A stretch of DNA of 64,000 nt from NCBI RefSeq assembly GCF_900167375.1, contig NZ_FUWY01000005.1, forward strand, positions 124,001-188,000, read 5' to 3'. Under the pieces are notes generated by a model that saw only the letters and a program-made list of their open reading frames with translations, did not search any database and was not told the origin of the DNA. The stretch comes from Anaerorhabdus furcosa (GTDB lineage: Bacteria; Bacillota_I; Bacilli_A; Erysipelotrichales; Erysipelotrichaceae). Both the position numbers and the translations under genes were made by a program. Numbering within the stretch: the stretch's first letter is position 1; each line of letters starts with the position of its first letter. Positions 9,691 to 17,915 of this stretch are shown in pieces.

Positions 9691-11112
9691 ATGATCGGAA
9701 GAAAAACAAAGATAGTATGTACTATTGGACCAGCAAGTGAAACACCAGAAATGGTAGAAAAATTAGCACAATGTGGAATGAACATTGTTCGCTTTAATTT
9801 CTCTCATGACACTTATGAAGGACACAAACGTAGATTAGATATGGTGCGTGAAGTTTCAGACCGTATTGGAATTAACTTGGCATGTATGCTAGATACAAAA
9901 GGACCTGAAATTCGTTTAGGCGAATTTGAAGGTGGTGCTTGTCAATTTACTAAAGGGGATATCGTTAAAGTTTGTAAAAGGGAGTTGATGGGAAATCATG
10001 AACATTTCCATATTCAATGTCCTGAGTTATTTGATGATGTTAAAGAAGGAAATATTATACTTATTGATGATGGTAAGATGAAATTAACAGTACTTGGCAA
10101 TGATGGTGAAGAACTTACTTGCCGTGTTGAAGTATCTGGTCCTATCAAAACTAAAAAAGGTTGTAATGTACCAGGTGTTAAATTATCTATGCCATTTATT
10201 TCAGCAAAAGATGATTCAGATATTCGTTTTGGATGTGAAAATGACTATGACTTCATTGCAGCTTCATTTGTAAGACGTGCAGAAGATGTTCAAGCTATTC
10301 GTAAAATCTTAATTGAAATGGGTAAACCTACAATTAATATCATTGCAAAAATTGAAAACCAAGAAGGATTTGATAACCTTGAATCAATCTTAGAAGTTGC
10401 TGATGGTGTTATGGTTGCTCGTGGAGATTTAGGAGTAGAAGTTCAAACTCAATTTGTACCAATTTATCAAAAACAAATTATAAAAGTAGCAAATAAGATT
10501 GGTAAACCAGTTATTACAGCTACACATATGTTAGATTCAATGACAGCAAATCCACGTCCTACACGTGCTGAAGCAAGTGATGTTGCTAATGCAGTTTTGG
10601 ATGGTAGTGATGCAGTTATGTTATCGGCTGAAAGTGCTGCAGGTGAATATCCTGTTGAAGCATGTACTACGATGGCTACAATTGCTGAAGCAGTTGAAAA
10701 AATTATTCCTTATCGTGAAAAATTAGATTATTCTAAAATTTCAAGCAAGAAAACAGTTCAAGATGCAATTGGTATTGCGGTATCAGATGCTACATTAACT
10801 CTTGAAAATGTTGGTGCAGTTGTTGCCTTTACTCAAGGTGGTACAACAGCACGTCGTATTTCTAAATTCAGACCATGTGTACCTATCTTAGCAGTTACAT
10901 TTACTAAGAGTACACAAAGAAAACTTGAAAGCTATTGGGGGGTTACACCAATTCTTTCAGATATTCACAATGAATTAACAAACGATGACGAATTAGCATG
11001 CACAATCGCTAAAGCTCATGGAATCAAACCAGGACAACTTATTATCATTACTGCTGGTTACCCTACAGGTGAGGGATCAGCAAACATGATGAAAGTCATT
11101 GAAGTTAAATAA
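9691..11112 (+). CDS. pyk: Pyruvate kinase
   Basis: A 473-residue enzyme making pyruvate and ATP from phosphoenolpyruvate. It shows TKIVCTIGPAS at the N-terminus, MLDTKGPEIR, the catalytic-lysine motif IIAKIENQEG, VARGDLGVE and GKPVITATHMLDSM. The length shows that the extra C-terminal PEP-utiliser-like domain of Bacillus pyruvate kinase is absent. AAGGAGGAG lies before the ATG. Translated downstream of pfkA; a strong terminator ends the operon. Confidence 0.97.
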   Translation: MIGRKTKIVCTIGPASETPEMVEKLAQCGMNIVRFNFSHDTYEGHKRRLDMVREVSDRIGINLACMLDTKGPEIRLGEFEGGACQFTKGDIVKVCKRELMGNHEHFHIQCPELFDDVKEGNIILIDDGKMKLTVLGNDGEELTCRVEVSGPIKTKKGCNVPGVKLSMPFISAKDDSDIRFGCENDYDFIAASFVRRAEDVQAIRKILIEMGKPTINIIAKIENQEGFDNLESILEVADGVMVARGDLGVEVQTQFVPIYQKQIIKVANKIGKPVITATHMLDSMTANPRPTRAEASDVANAVLDGSDAVMLSAESAAGEYPVEACTTMATIAEAVEKIIPYREKLDYSKISSKKTVQDAIGIAVSDATLTLENVGAVVAFTQGGTTARRISKFRPCVPILAVTFTKSTQRKLESYWGVTPILSDIHNELTNDDELACTIAKAHGIKPGQLIIITAGYPTGEGSANMMKVIEVK

Positions 11113-11117
11113 CGAAT

Positions 11118-11154
11118 AAAAGCACCAGTTCACAATGAACTGATGCTTTTTTTT
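11118..11154 (+). terminator. Terminator of the pfkA-pyk operon
   Basis: Long stem AAAAGCA.CAGTTCA / TGAACTG.TGCTTTT with a three-base loop and one internal mismatch, running into eight Ts. Confidence 0.93.
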
Positions 11155-11174
11155 CATCTTGTATTGTCAATGCA

Positions 11175-11200
11175 TAAAAAAAAGAAGATTTCTCTTCTTT
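11175..11200 (-). terminator. Terminator of rpsT
   Basis: Read on the minus strand, an AAAGAAGA / TCTTCTTT stem with a four-base loop followed by a T run (A run on the plus strand at about 11176-11183). It lies 19 bases past the rpsT stop. Confidence 0.85.
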
Positions 11201-11218
11201 AGCTACAACATTATTGTC

Positions 11219-11485
11219 TTAAGCTTGAATTGAATTAACTGCTTTAGATAAACGAGCTTTTTGACGAGCAACATAATTACCATGTTTAATATGACTAGTA
11301 ATTGCTCTATCCAATAAAGAATTAGCTTTGTTTAAAGCAGTTGTTGCAGTTGCTTTATCATTAGCCGCTACAGCTGCAAGAACATCCTTAATTGCAGTTT
11401 TAAGTGCAGTTTTTTCCCCAGCCTTTGCAACGTTTCTCTTTAAGTTCGTAATCGCACGTTTCTTTTGAGATTTGATATTTGCCAT
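11219..11485 (-). CDS. rpsT: 30S ribosomal protein S20
   Basis: An 88-residue S20, lysine- and alanine-rich, beginning MANIKSQKKRAITNLKRN. It binds 16S rRNA early in 30S assembly. GGAGG (plus strand CCTCC at about 11493) precedes the ATG. It stands alone on the minus strand between pyk and fmt with its own promoter and terminator. Confidence 0.97.
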   Translation of the reverse strand: MANIKSQKKRAITNLKRNVAKAGEKTALKTAIKDVLAAVAANDKATATTALNKANSLLDRAITSHIKHGNYVARQKARLSKAVNSIQA

Positions 11486-11515
11486 TTGTACACCTCCTGT
11501 TATTTAACCTCTAGA

Positions 11516-11544
11516 ATTATAACAAAACATCGCTTAAAATGCAA
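11516..11544 (-). promoter_or_regulatory. rpsT promoter
   Basis: On the minus strand: -35 TTGCAT (plus 11539-11544), 17-base spacer, -10 TATAAT (plus 11516-11521) with a TG extension. It lies back to back with the fmt promoter. Confidence 0.85.
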
Positions 11545-11551
11545 ACAAACA

Positions 11552-11560
11552 TGTTATAAT
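11552..11560 (+). promoter_or_regulatory. fmt promoter, extended -10
   Basis: TGTTATAAT at 11552-11560 forms an extended -10 about 20 bases before the fmt start. The matching -35 region (about 11532-11537) is poor and overlaps the -35 of the divergent rpsT promoter. Confidence 0.7.
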
Positions 11561-11579
11561 CATGCAAGAGGTGAAGTTT

Positions 11580-12515
11580 ATGGAAAAACCAAGGGTAATA
11601 TTTATGGGGACACCACAATTTTCATGTGGGATTTTAGATACTTTGATGGAAATGGGTGAGAATGTAGTCGCTGTAGTTTCTCAACCCGATAGAAAAGTAG
11701 GTAGAAAACAAGAAATACAAGAAACACCAGTTAAAAAGGCTGCTTTGGCTTATGAATTACCAGTTATTCAACCTGAGAAGATAAAAGAAGCTGTAGAAGA
11801 CGTATTAGCGTATAAGCCAGATATTATTGTTACATGTGCTTATGGACAAATCATACCAGAATCTATTTTAAATGCACCTCGCTATCATTGTATTAATGTG
11901 CATGCCTCTTTGTTACCAAAGTATCGAGGAGGTGCACCCATTCATTGGGCACTGATCCATGGTGAAAAAGAAACAGGGATTACGATTATGTACATGGCCA
12001 AGAAAATGGATGCTGGCGATATATTAACGCAACAAAGTATAGCGATTGAAAATAATGATACAACTGAGACAATGTTTAATAAACTTGAGAAAGTAGGCAA
12101 AGACTTGTTGAAAAAAACACTACCACTTTTATATGAAGGAAAATGCACAGCGATTCCTCAAATTGAAGAGGAAGTAACTTTTGCTTGGAATATTACAAAA
12201 GAAGAAGAATTTGTTTCATTCAAACGTGACATTTGGACTGTATACAATCATATTCGTGGATTAATTAGTTGGCCAGTTGGGCATGGTATTATTGAAGGTA
12301 AGAAAATTAAGTTGCATAAAGTTCACTATGAAATTAAAGAACATCATGATGAATCGGGTAAATGTATCGGATTAATTGATGATTCATTTGTTGTTGCGTG
12401 CAATGGAGGTTATATCTATATAGATGAGCTTCAACTTGAAGGAAAAGCCAAAACAAAAGCAAAAGATTTCTATCATGGAAATGGCAAAAATTTAGTTGGA
12501 AAATTCTTTGACTAA
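11580..12515 (+). CDS. fmt: Methionyl-tRNA formyltransferase
   Basis: A 311-residue enzyme that formylates initiator Met-tRNA using 10-formyltetrahydrofolate. It has VIFMGTPQFSCGIL at the N-terminus, the catalytic region CINVHASLLPKYRGGAPIHWAL with Asn-His, and the conserved TGITIMYMAKKMDAGDIL. The C-terminal OB-like domain is present to residue 311. The ATG at 11580 follows AGAGGTG by 6 bases; a longer frame from 11562 would put the start before the ribosome binding site. Confidence 0.96.
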   Translation: MEKPRVIFMGTPQFSCGILDTLMEMGENVVAVVSQPDRKVGRKQEIQETPVKKAALAYELPVIQPEKIKEAVEDVLAYKPDIIVTCAYGQIIPESILNAPRYHCINVHASLLPKYRGGAPIHWALIHGEKETGITIMYMAKKMDAGDILTQQSIAIENNDTTETMFNKLEKVGKDLLKKTLPLLYEGKCTAIPQIEEEVTFAWNITKEEEFVSFKRDIWTVYNHIRGLISWPVGHGIIEGKKIKLHKVHYEIKEHHDESGKCIGLIDDSFVVACNGGYIYIDELQLEGKAKTKAKDFYHGNGKNLVGKFFD

Positions 12516-12517
12516 CA

Positions 12518-12546
12518 TTGACTTCAACTTAGAAATAGAGTATTAT
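12518..12546 (+). promoter_or_regulatory. Promoter of the symporter leader
   Basis: -35 TTGACT at 12518-12523, exact 17-base spacer, -10 TATTAT at 12541-12546, starting just after the fmt stop. Expected transcription start near 12553. Confidence 0.85.
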
Positions 12547-12552
12547 CTTCAA

Positions 12553-12674
12553 GGATACCTTTAAGATAGTACGAGATACTATGAAGGAAGCAAAGTAATG
12601 TTGAATTACGAGTCTTTTTACTTAAGGGTAAAAAGGCTCTTTTTTTCTATAGGTATCCATTATAGGAGGGTACA
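12553..12674 (+). promoter_or_regulatory. Structured mRNA leader with terminator; pyr-attenuator-like element
   Basis: About 120 bases of leader before the symporter. Visible elements in order are: GGATACCT (12553-12560), which can pair with AGGTATCC (12651-12658); a hairpin ATAGTA/TACTAT (12566-12571 and 12577-12582) that can be closed by CCTT/AAGG; a small hairpin GTAAT/ATTAC (12595-12609); and the terminator below. The outer pairing and the CCTT closing share bases 12558-12560, so they exclude each other, as expected of a switch. The second element recalls the PyrR-binding hairpin of pyrimidine leaders but the loop is not consensus. The ligand or protein is unknown. Confidence 0.55.
12610..12646 (+). 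terminator. Intrinsic terminator inside the symporter leader
   Basis: 12-bp stem, 12610-12621 with 12628-12639 (GAGTCTTTTTAC against GTAAAAAGGCTC, one G-U pair), then seven Ts. It lies between the promoter at 12518 and the gene at 12675, so expression needs readthrough. Confidence 0.88.
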
Positions 12675-14003
12675 ATGAAGAAAAATCAATTAGCAAGAAA
12701 CATGTTTATCGGTATGATTTGCGGATTAGTCGTAGGAGGGAGTTTCTTATTTTTAAGAGAAAATCTACTCGCTAATGGAAATGCAAGTTTATGGGCAACA
12801 ATCAATAATTTATTATTTCAAGATATAAGTCAAGAAGGGGCAACACAAGCAGTTGGTCTATTGTATATTGTTGGACAATTGTTTGTGAATGCATTACAAA
12901 TTATTATCGTTCCAATGGTATTTACATCAATCGTTATTGCGATGTGTCGTATTACAGATACAAAGAAATTAGGAAGAATATCCTATAAAACAATTGGAAT
13001 CTTTGCATTAACAGGTGTTATTGGAATTATCTTTGCAGGAATTATTGGAATGACAGTTTATGAGATGGGGCTATTCAATGTTTCAATTGATGGTGTTGCT
13101 GCTCAAGCAGGAACGACTGGAAGCAACCCATTAAATATCTTCTTAGGTATTATCCCTAATAATTTAATGACTGCCTTCTCTTCAAATGGAAAAGTATTAT
13201 CAGTTGTATTTATTGCAGTAGTTATTGGTTTCTGCATTAATGTATTGGATGGTAAAGTAACAATCTTAAAGAAAATATGTGAAGAAGTAAATGAAATCAT
13301 AACAACATTCTTAACATTTGTTGTTACAAAATTTGGTCCAATTGCTATCTTTGCATTACTTACAAGAACATTTGCAATCTATGGAATTGAACATTTAAGA
13401 CCAGCATTAACCTATGTTGTCACAACTGTATTTTGTTTATTAGCATATTTGATCTTTGGGTATGCTATCTATATTGCAACAATGGCAAAGTTAAATCCAA
13501 TTCCTTATTTAAAAAAGATTACAAAAGTATCGGTGTTTGGATTTTCAACTTCATCGAGTGCTGCAACACTACCGATGAATATTCAAACAACAGTTGAAGA
13601 ATTAGGTGTACAAGATGAAGTTGCTTCATTTGTATTACCACTAGGTATGACAGTGAATATGAATGGTACTGCAATTATGCAAGTTATCGCAACTATCTTT
13701 ATCGCTGCCTGTGCAGGATATGAGATTAACTTCATCAGTATCATGGTAATTGGTCTATTAGCACTTATTGCATCAGTAGGAACACCTGCAGCACCAGGTG
13801 CTGGGGCTGTCATCTTGTTTACAGTATTAAGTGGTATGGGCTTTACAAATGATGCTGCTATCCTCGCATATTCATTAATTCTTGCGATTAATCGTCCAAT
13901 TGAAATGCTTGTGACATCACTTAATGTAGTAGGAGATAGTACAACAGCGATCATCGTATCAAAAAGTGAAAATATGTTTGATGAAAGTATCTACAATGCA
14001 TAG
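12675..14003 (+). CDS. Dicarboxylate/amino acid:cation symporter (DAACS family), atypical substrate site
   Basis: A 442-residue sodium- or proton-coupled symporter of the GltP/GltT/DctA family. It has the serine-rich hairpin FSTSSSAATLP (about 295), the MTVNMNGTA motif where the family usually has NMDGT, a second hairpin GTPAAPGAGA and the C-terminal helix with NVVGD. In alignment without gaps to the known archaeal homologue GltPh, Asp390 is Asn406, Asp394 is Glu410 and the carboxylate-binding Arg397 is Val413, while Thr398, Asn401 and Asp405 are kept. This argues against a plain glutamate/aspartate carrier. TAGGAGGG precedes the ATG. Regulated by the leader upstream. Confidence 0.87.
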   Translation: MKKNQLARNMFIGMICGLVVGGSFLFLRENLLANGNASLWATINNLLFQDISQEGATQAVGLLYIVGQLFVNALQIIIVPMVFTSIVIAMCRITDTKKLGRISYKTIGIFALTGVIGIIFAGIIGMTVYEMGLFNVSIDGVAAQAGTTGSNPLNIFLGIIPNNLMTAFSSNGKVLSVVFIAVVIGFCINVLDGKVTILKKICEEVNEIITTFLTFVVTKFGPIAIFALLTRTFAIYGIEHLRPALTYVVTTVFCLLAYLIFGYAIYIATMAKLNPIPYLKKITKVSVFGFSTSSSAATLPMNIQTTVEELGVQDEVASFVLPLGMTVNMNGTAIMQVIATIFIAACAGYEINFISIMVIGLLALIASVGTPAAPGAGAVILFTVLSGMGFTNDAAILAYSLILAINRPIEMLVTSLNVVGDSTTAIIVSKSENMFDESIYNA

Positions 14004-14012
14004 ATGTTGATT

Positions 14013-14039
14013 AAAACAGTTGAAAATTCAACTGTTTTT
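14013..14039 (+). terminator. Terminator of the symporter gene
   Basis: 12-bp perfect stem AAAACAGTTGAA/TTCAACTGTTTT with a minimal loop, ending in Ts. Confidence 0.88.
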
Positions 14040-14060
14040 CTTTCTTGTTGACTCTAGTTT

Positions 14061-14069
14061 TGTTATAAT
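14061..14069 (+). promoter_or_regulatory. lepA promoter, extended -10
   Basis: TGTTATAAT is an extended -10 located about 30 bases before the lepA ATG; no convincing -35 is present at 16-18 bases. Confidence 0.65.
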
Positions 14070-14098
14070 AGTCTAGCACATGAATAGGAGGTGTTTTC

Positions 14099-15901
14099 AT
14101 GGATCAATCTAAAATCCGTAATTTTTCAATCATTGCCCATATTGACCATGGAAAGTCAACACTTGCTGACCGTATATTAGAGTTAACACAAACTGTTCAG
14201 TTACGTGATATGACAAACCAAATTCTTGATTCTCTTGATTTAGAAAGAGAAAGAGGAATTACAATAAAATTAAATGCAGTTCAACTTAAATACAAAGCAA
14301 AAGATGGGGAAGAATATTTATTTCATCTTATTGATACTCCAGGGCATGTTGACTTTACTTATGAAGTATCACGTTCTTTGGCAGCATGTGAGGGAGCTGT
14401 CTTAGTTGTAGATGCTGCTCAAGGAATTGAAGCACAAACACTTGCGAATGTATATTTAGCTTTAGATAACAATTTAGAAATTATTCCTGTTATTAATAAA
14501 ATTGATTTACCAAGTGCTGATCCAGAGAGAGTAAAACACGAGGTAGAAAATGTAATTGGTCTTGATTGTACAGATGCACCATTAATTTCTGCTAAAAGTG
14601 GACTTAATGTAGATCAAGTACTTGAAAGTATTGTGAAGCATGTACCAGCGCCTAAAGGAAATCCTGAGGCACCATTAAAAGCATTAATTTTTGATTCGAT
14701 TTATGATTCTTATCGTGGAGTCATTGTATTTGTTCGTGTTCAAGAGGGTATGCTAAAGGTTGGCGATAAGATTCGTTTTATGGCTGCAGGTGCTGAATAT
14801 GAAATTTTAGAATGTGGTGTAAGAAATCCAAAAGAAGTTAAACTTCAAGAATTATCTTGTGGAGTCGTTGGATGGTTTGCAGCTTCTATTAAATCAGTTC
14901 AAGATGTTCATGTTGGAGATACTGTTACCTCATGTAGTCACCCAGCAAGCGAACCATTACCAGGATATCGAAAAATGAATCCAATGGTCTATTGTGGATT
15001 GTATCCAACCGATGCTGCTAAATACAATGATTTAAGAGATGCGCTTGAAAAACTTAAACTAAATGATGCATCACTTCAATATGAAGCAGAAACATCACAA
15101 GCTCTAGGATTTGGTTTCCGTTGTGGTTTCTTAGGGTTACTACATATGGATGTTGTTCAAGAAAGACTTGAAAGAGAATACAATTTAACACTTATCGCAA
15201 CAGCTCCAAGTGTTATTTATCATGTTTATCTAACAGATGGATCAATGCTAACAATTGATAATCCAGCCCATATGCCGGAGGTACAACGAATTGAACGTAT
15301 CGAAGAGCCGTATGTTAAAGCTGAGATTATGGTACCAAATGATTATGTAGGCCCAGTAATGGAACTTTGTCAAAATAAACGTGGTGTCTATAAAGAAATG
15401 CACTATATTGATGATGGTAGAAATCAATTGGAATATGAAATTCCACTTGGTGAAATTGTTTTTGATTTCTTTGATCGATTGAAATCAGTAACGAAAGGAT
15501 ATGCATCATTTGATTATGAGTTAATTGGATATCAACCAGGCAAACTTCAAAAAATGGATATACTACTTAATGGAGAAATTATTGATGCATTGAGTATAAT
15601 CGTTCACAAAGATTTTGCTTACAATCGTGGTAATGCGATTACAGTTAAACTTAAAGATTTAATTCCGAAGCAACAGTTTGAAATTCCAATTCAAGCTGCA
15701 GTAAATGGTAAAGTAATTGCACGTACCAACATCAAATCACTTCGTAAAAATGTATTAGCGAAATGTTATGGTGGAGATATTACACGTAAGAAAAAATTAT
15801 TAGAAAAGCAAAAAGAAGGTAAGAAGCGAATGAAGGCAGTGGGGTCAGTTGAAATTCCACAAGAAGCATTCATGGCTGTACTTTCAATGGATGAAGATTA
15901 A
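14099..15901 (+). CDS. lepA: Elongation factor 4 (LepA)
   Basis: A 600-residue translational GTPase of usual length. G1 is AHIDHGKST near residue 13, G2 RERGITIK, G3 DTPGHVDF, G4 NKIDLP and G5 SAKSG. The LepA-specific C-terminal domain follows the EF-G-like domains, with [22 protein letters not shown] in the middle and [22 protein letters not shown] near the end (both partial quotes of longer blocks). It acts on ribosomes under stress and in 30S assembly. AGGAGGTG precedes the ATG. In many Bacillota hemW follows; here about 8.6 kb of other genes intervene. Confidence 0.97.
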   Translation: MDQSKIRNFSIIAHIDHGKSTLADRILELTQTVQLRDMTNQILDSLDLERERGITIKLNAVQLKYKAKDGEEYLFHLIDTPGHVDFTYEVSRSLAACEGAVLVVDAAQGIEAQTLANVYLALDNNLEIIPVINKIDLPSADPERVKHEVENVIGLDCTDAPLISAKSGLNVDQVLESIVKHVPAPKGNPEAPLKALIFDSIYDSYRGVIVFVRVQEGMLKVGDKIRFMAAGAEYEILECGVRNPKEVKLQELSCGVVGWFAASIKSVQDVHVGDTVTSCSHPASEPLPGYRKMNPMVYCGLYPTDAAKYNDLRDALEKLKLNDASLQYEAETSQALGFGFRCGFLGLLHMDVVQERLEREYNLTLIATAPSVIYHVYLTDGSMLTIDNPAHMPEVQRIERIEEPYVKAEIMVPNDYVGPVMELCQNKRGVYKEMHYIDDGRNQLEYEIPLGEIVFDFFDRLKSVTKGYASFDYELIGYQPGKLQKMDILLNGEIIDALSIIVHKDFAYNRGNAITVKLKDLIPKQQFEIPIQAAVNGKVIARTNIKSLRKNVLAKCYGGDITRKKKLLEKQKEGKKRMKAVGSVEIPQEAFMAVLSMDED

Positions 15902-15930
15902 GATTAGTGAAAAATCACTAATCTTTTATT
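15901..15930 (+). terminator. lepA terminator
   Basis: 10-bp perfect stem AGATTAGTGA/TCACTAATCT with an AAAA loop and trailing Ts; its first base is the last base of the lepA stop codon. Confidence 0.9.
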
Positions 15931-15935
15931 ATGTG

Positions 15936-15979
15936 TTGACAAAAATAACAATAGTGTATATATTGTATATATACACTAT
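15936..15979 (+). promoter_or_regulatory. gntR-ABC promoter with 12-bp inverted-repeat operator
   Basis: -35 TTGACA (15936-15941), 17-base spacer, -10 TATATT (15959-15964). A perfect inverted repeat ATAGTGTATATA / TATATACACTAT occupies 15951-15962 and 15968-15979 with a five-base centre, covering the -10. This is the expected place and form for autorepression by the GntR protein encoded just downstream. Confidence 0.85.
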
Positions 15980-15990
15980 GGAGGTGAATG

Positions 15991-16359
15991 ATGCAGATAC
16001 ATTTATACAAAGAAGATAAAGATCCATTTTATCTACAAATTGTGAAGCAAATCAAATTGCAGATATTGGATCATACACTCTCTGCAGGAGATGGCTTACC
16101 ATCAATGCGCATGCTGGCAAGTGATCTAAGAATTAGTGTAATAACGACAAAGAGGGCATATGAAGAATTAGAAAAAGAAGGATTTATTGTTACAGTTCTG
16201 GGCAAAGGAACATTTGTAACAGATAAAACAGTGAATGCAATTAGTGATGAACATCTACGAGAATTCAACAAAGCAGTAGATGAAGTATTAAATCATGGTA
16301 AAGCACTACAATATTCATTTGATGAAATTGTAGAAAAATTAAAGGAGAGAGGGAAATAA
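15991..16359 (+). CDS. GntR-family regulator, YtrA type
   Basis: A 122-residue repressor of the short YtrA branch: winged helix-turn-helix (about 10-75) with a brief C-terminal tail and no ligand domain. Conserved blocks include DPFYLQIVKQIK, GDGLPSMRMLASDL and GFIVTVLGKGTFV. Two adjacent ATGs exist at 15988 and 15991; the second is chosen because it sits 6 bases after GGAGG. YtrA proteins usually repress an adjacent ABC transporter and respond to cell-envelope antibiotics; here the ABC genes follow directly. The trigger is not known. Confidence 0.88.
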   Translation: MQIHLYKEDKDPFYLQIVKQIKLQILDHTLSAGDGLPSMRMLASDLRISVITTKRAYEELEKEGFIVTVLGKGTFVTDKTVNAISDEHLREFNKAVDEVLNHGKALQYSFDEIVEKLKERGK

Positions 16360-16360
16360 C

Positions 16361-17200
16361 ATGTTAGTGTGTGAAAATGTTAGAAAAGAATTTACAGGGT
16401 TTACACTAGACAATATAAGTATCAATATACCAGAAGGTTCCATTATGGGATTGATTGGTGAAAATGGTGCAGGTAAATCAACGCTCATATCTTGTATTCT
16501 TGGAAGTATGATAAAGACTTCAGGAACAGTGAAAATATTTAATAAAAATAGTGAAACATTAACGCGATTAGAAAAAGAAGATATAGGAGTTGTGCTAAGT
16601 GATTTTGCATTCAATGGTTTATTGAATTGTAAAGACATTAATACAATTATGAAAGCAATGTATACAAAATGGGATGAAACTTATTACATGAACTTTTGTA
16701 ATGAACATAACTTAACGATGAATAAAAAAATCAAGGATTTTTCAAAGGGTATGCAAATGAAGCTAAGTATTATAGTTGCTTTAGCTCATCACCCTAAATT
16801 ACTTATTCTTGATGAAGCAACGTCTGGACTCGATCCTGTTGCAAGAGATGAATTATTAGATATCTTCTTTGATTTTGTCAAAGAGGGAGATCACTCGATT
16901 TTAATCAGTTCTCACATTTTAAGTGATTTAGAAAAGATTTGTGATACGATTACTTTTATTTCAAAAGGAAAAGTAAAATTTAGCGAAACAAAAGATGATT
17001 TAGAATACAAATATTGCATTATTAAATGTGATGAAACAGTGTTCAGTACGATAGATAAAAAAGATATGATAGGGGTTAGAAAAAATCCTTATGGTATTGA
17101 AGTATGTATGCTTCGCAAGGCATGTCCTGAAGGAATGAAGAGTGACAATGCAAGCATGGAAGATATTATGGTGTTTGCTAGTAAGGGGGTAAATTTATGA
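16361..17200 (+). CDS. ABC transporter ATP-binding protein (YtrB/CcmA type)
   Basis: A 279-residue ATPase subunit. Walker A is GENGAGKST near residue 32, Walker B LLILDEATSGLD, and the H-loop SSHILSD. The signature is FSKGMQMKL, a common variant of LSGGQ in this subgroup. The C-terminal extension of about 70 residues has no recognised domain. It begins one base after the GntR stop with GGAG upstream and its 3' end overlaps the permease by 4 bases. Confidence 0.92.
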   Translation: MLVCENVRKEFTGFTLDNISINIPEGSIMGLIGENGAGKSTLISCILGSMIKTSGTVKIFNKNSETLTRLEKEDIGVVLSDFAFNGLLNCKDINTIMKAMYTKWDETYYMNFCNEHNLTMNKKIKDFSKGMQMKLSIIVALAHHPKLLILDEATSGLDPVARDELLDIFFDFVKEGDHSILISSHILSDLEKICDTITFISKGKVKFSETKDDLEYKYCIIKCDETVFSTIDKKDMIGVRKNPYGIEVCMLRKACPEGMKSDNASMEDIMVFASKGVNL

Positions 17201-17811
17201 AAGCAGCAATAATTAAAGATTTCTTATCATGTAGGCTTTATTTAAGAACATATGCAATCTTTGCACTTGTATTCATGGGTTTAGGATTTATATCTGCCAA
17301 TCCATTTTATGCATCAGGAATTTTCATGATATTACCTGTTATGTGTTTGGTATCAACATTTGCATTGGATGAAACTTCAAAATGGGAACGATTAGCACTT
17401 TGCTCATCACTAAATCGTAAAGATTTAGTGAGTTCAAAATACATTTTTGGTTCTATCTTAATTTTTATTGGGATTTTACTTAATTTTATTTCTATTCTTT
17501 TAGTAAATAAAGATTTCATTGATGCATTAATCACAAGTTCAACTTTTGGTTTTATCTCTATATTTTATCTCTGTTTTATGGCACCACTCATGTTTAAATT
17601 TGGTGCAGAGAAATCAAGAATTTATATGATGTTGATTCTTGTAATACCGGCAGGATTAATCCTTGGTATTTCATCATTAGGTTTTATTGATTTTAACGCT
17701 ATTGTTACTCATGTTGGTTTATTAACTGCAATAGTGGTTGTCTTATTTATTGTATTATTAATTGGATCCTATTTTCTTTCTATTAAAATAGTAAGTAAAA
17801 AAGATTACTAG
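17197..17811 (+). CDS. ABC-2-type membrane permease
   Basis: A 204-residue membrane protein with about six hydrophobic segments (near 15-35, 40-58, 82-105, 112-130, 142-162, 172-198). A single-permease partner for the ATPase upstream, as in GntR-ABC modules. ATGA overlap with the ATPase gene indicates coupling. Substrate unknown; envelope-antibiotic sensing or export is the usual role of such modules. Confidence 0.82.
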   Translation: MKAAIIKDFLSCRLYLRTYAIFALVFMGLGFISANPFYASGIFMILPVMCLVSTFALDETSKWERLALCSSLNRKDLVSSKYIFGSILIFIGILLNFISILLVNKDFIDALITSSTFGFISIFYLCFMAPLMFKFGAEKSRIYMMLILVIPAGLILGISSLGFIDFNAIVTHVGLLTAIVVVLFIVLLIGSYFLSIKIVSKKDY

Positions 17812-17840
17812 AAGTTGTTAAATTTAACAACTTCTTTTAT
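17811..17840 (+). terminator. Terminator of the gntR-ABC operon
   Basis: A 24-base palindrome, GAAGTTGTTAAA followed by TTTAACAACTTC, then TTTTATT. It starts at the last base of the permease stop. Confidence 0.85.
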
Positions 17841-17855
17841 TATCTTAAGTAATTT

Positions 17856-17898
17856 GTAAGAATTTAAGTAAGAATTTATTGTGTATATAGTTTAAAAT
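17856..17898 (+). promoter_or_regulatory. vanR promoter with candidate VanR boxes
   Basis: Two direct repeats of GTAAGAATTTA (17856-17866 and 17868-17878) with a 12-base period overlap where a -35 should be. A -10-like TTTAAAAT ends at 17898. OmpR/PhoB-type activators bind tandem repeats at this position. A similar pair (CGTAAG) lies before vanW. Assignment to VanR is inference. Confidence 0.6.
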
Positions 17899-17915
17899 AG
17901 AATGGAGGGATGAAT

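Noticed and set aside
13583-13954. A 123-codon minus-strand ORF inside the symporter gene
   Set aside because: Antisense to conserved DAACS motifs, no ribosome binding site and no recognisable family; a shadow of the real gene.
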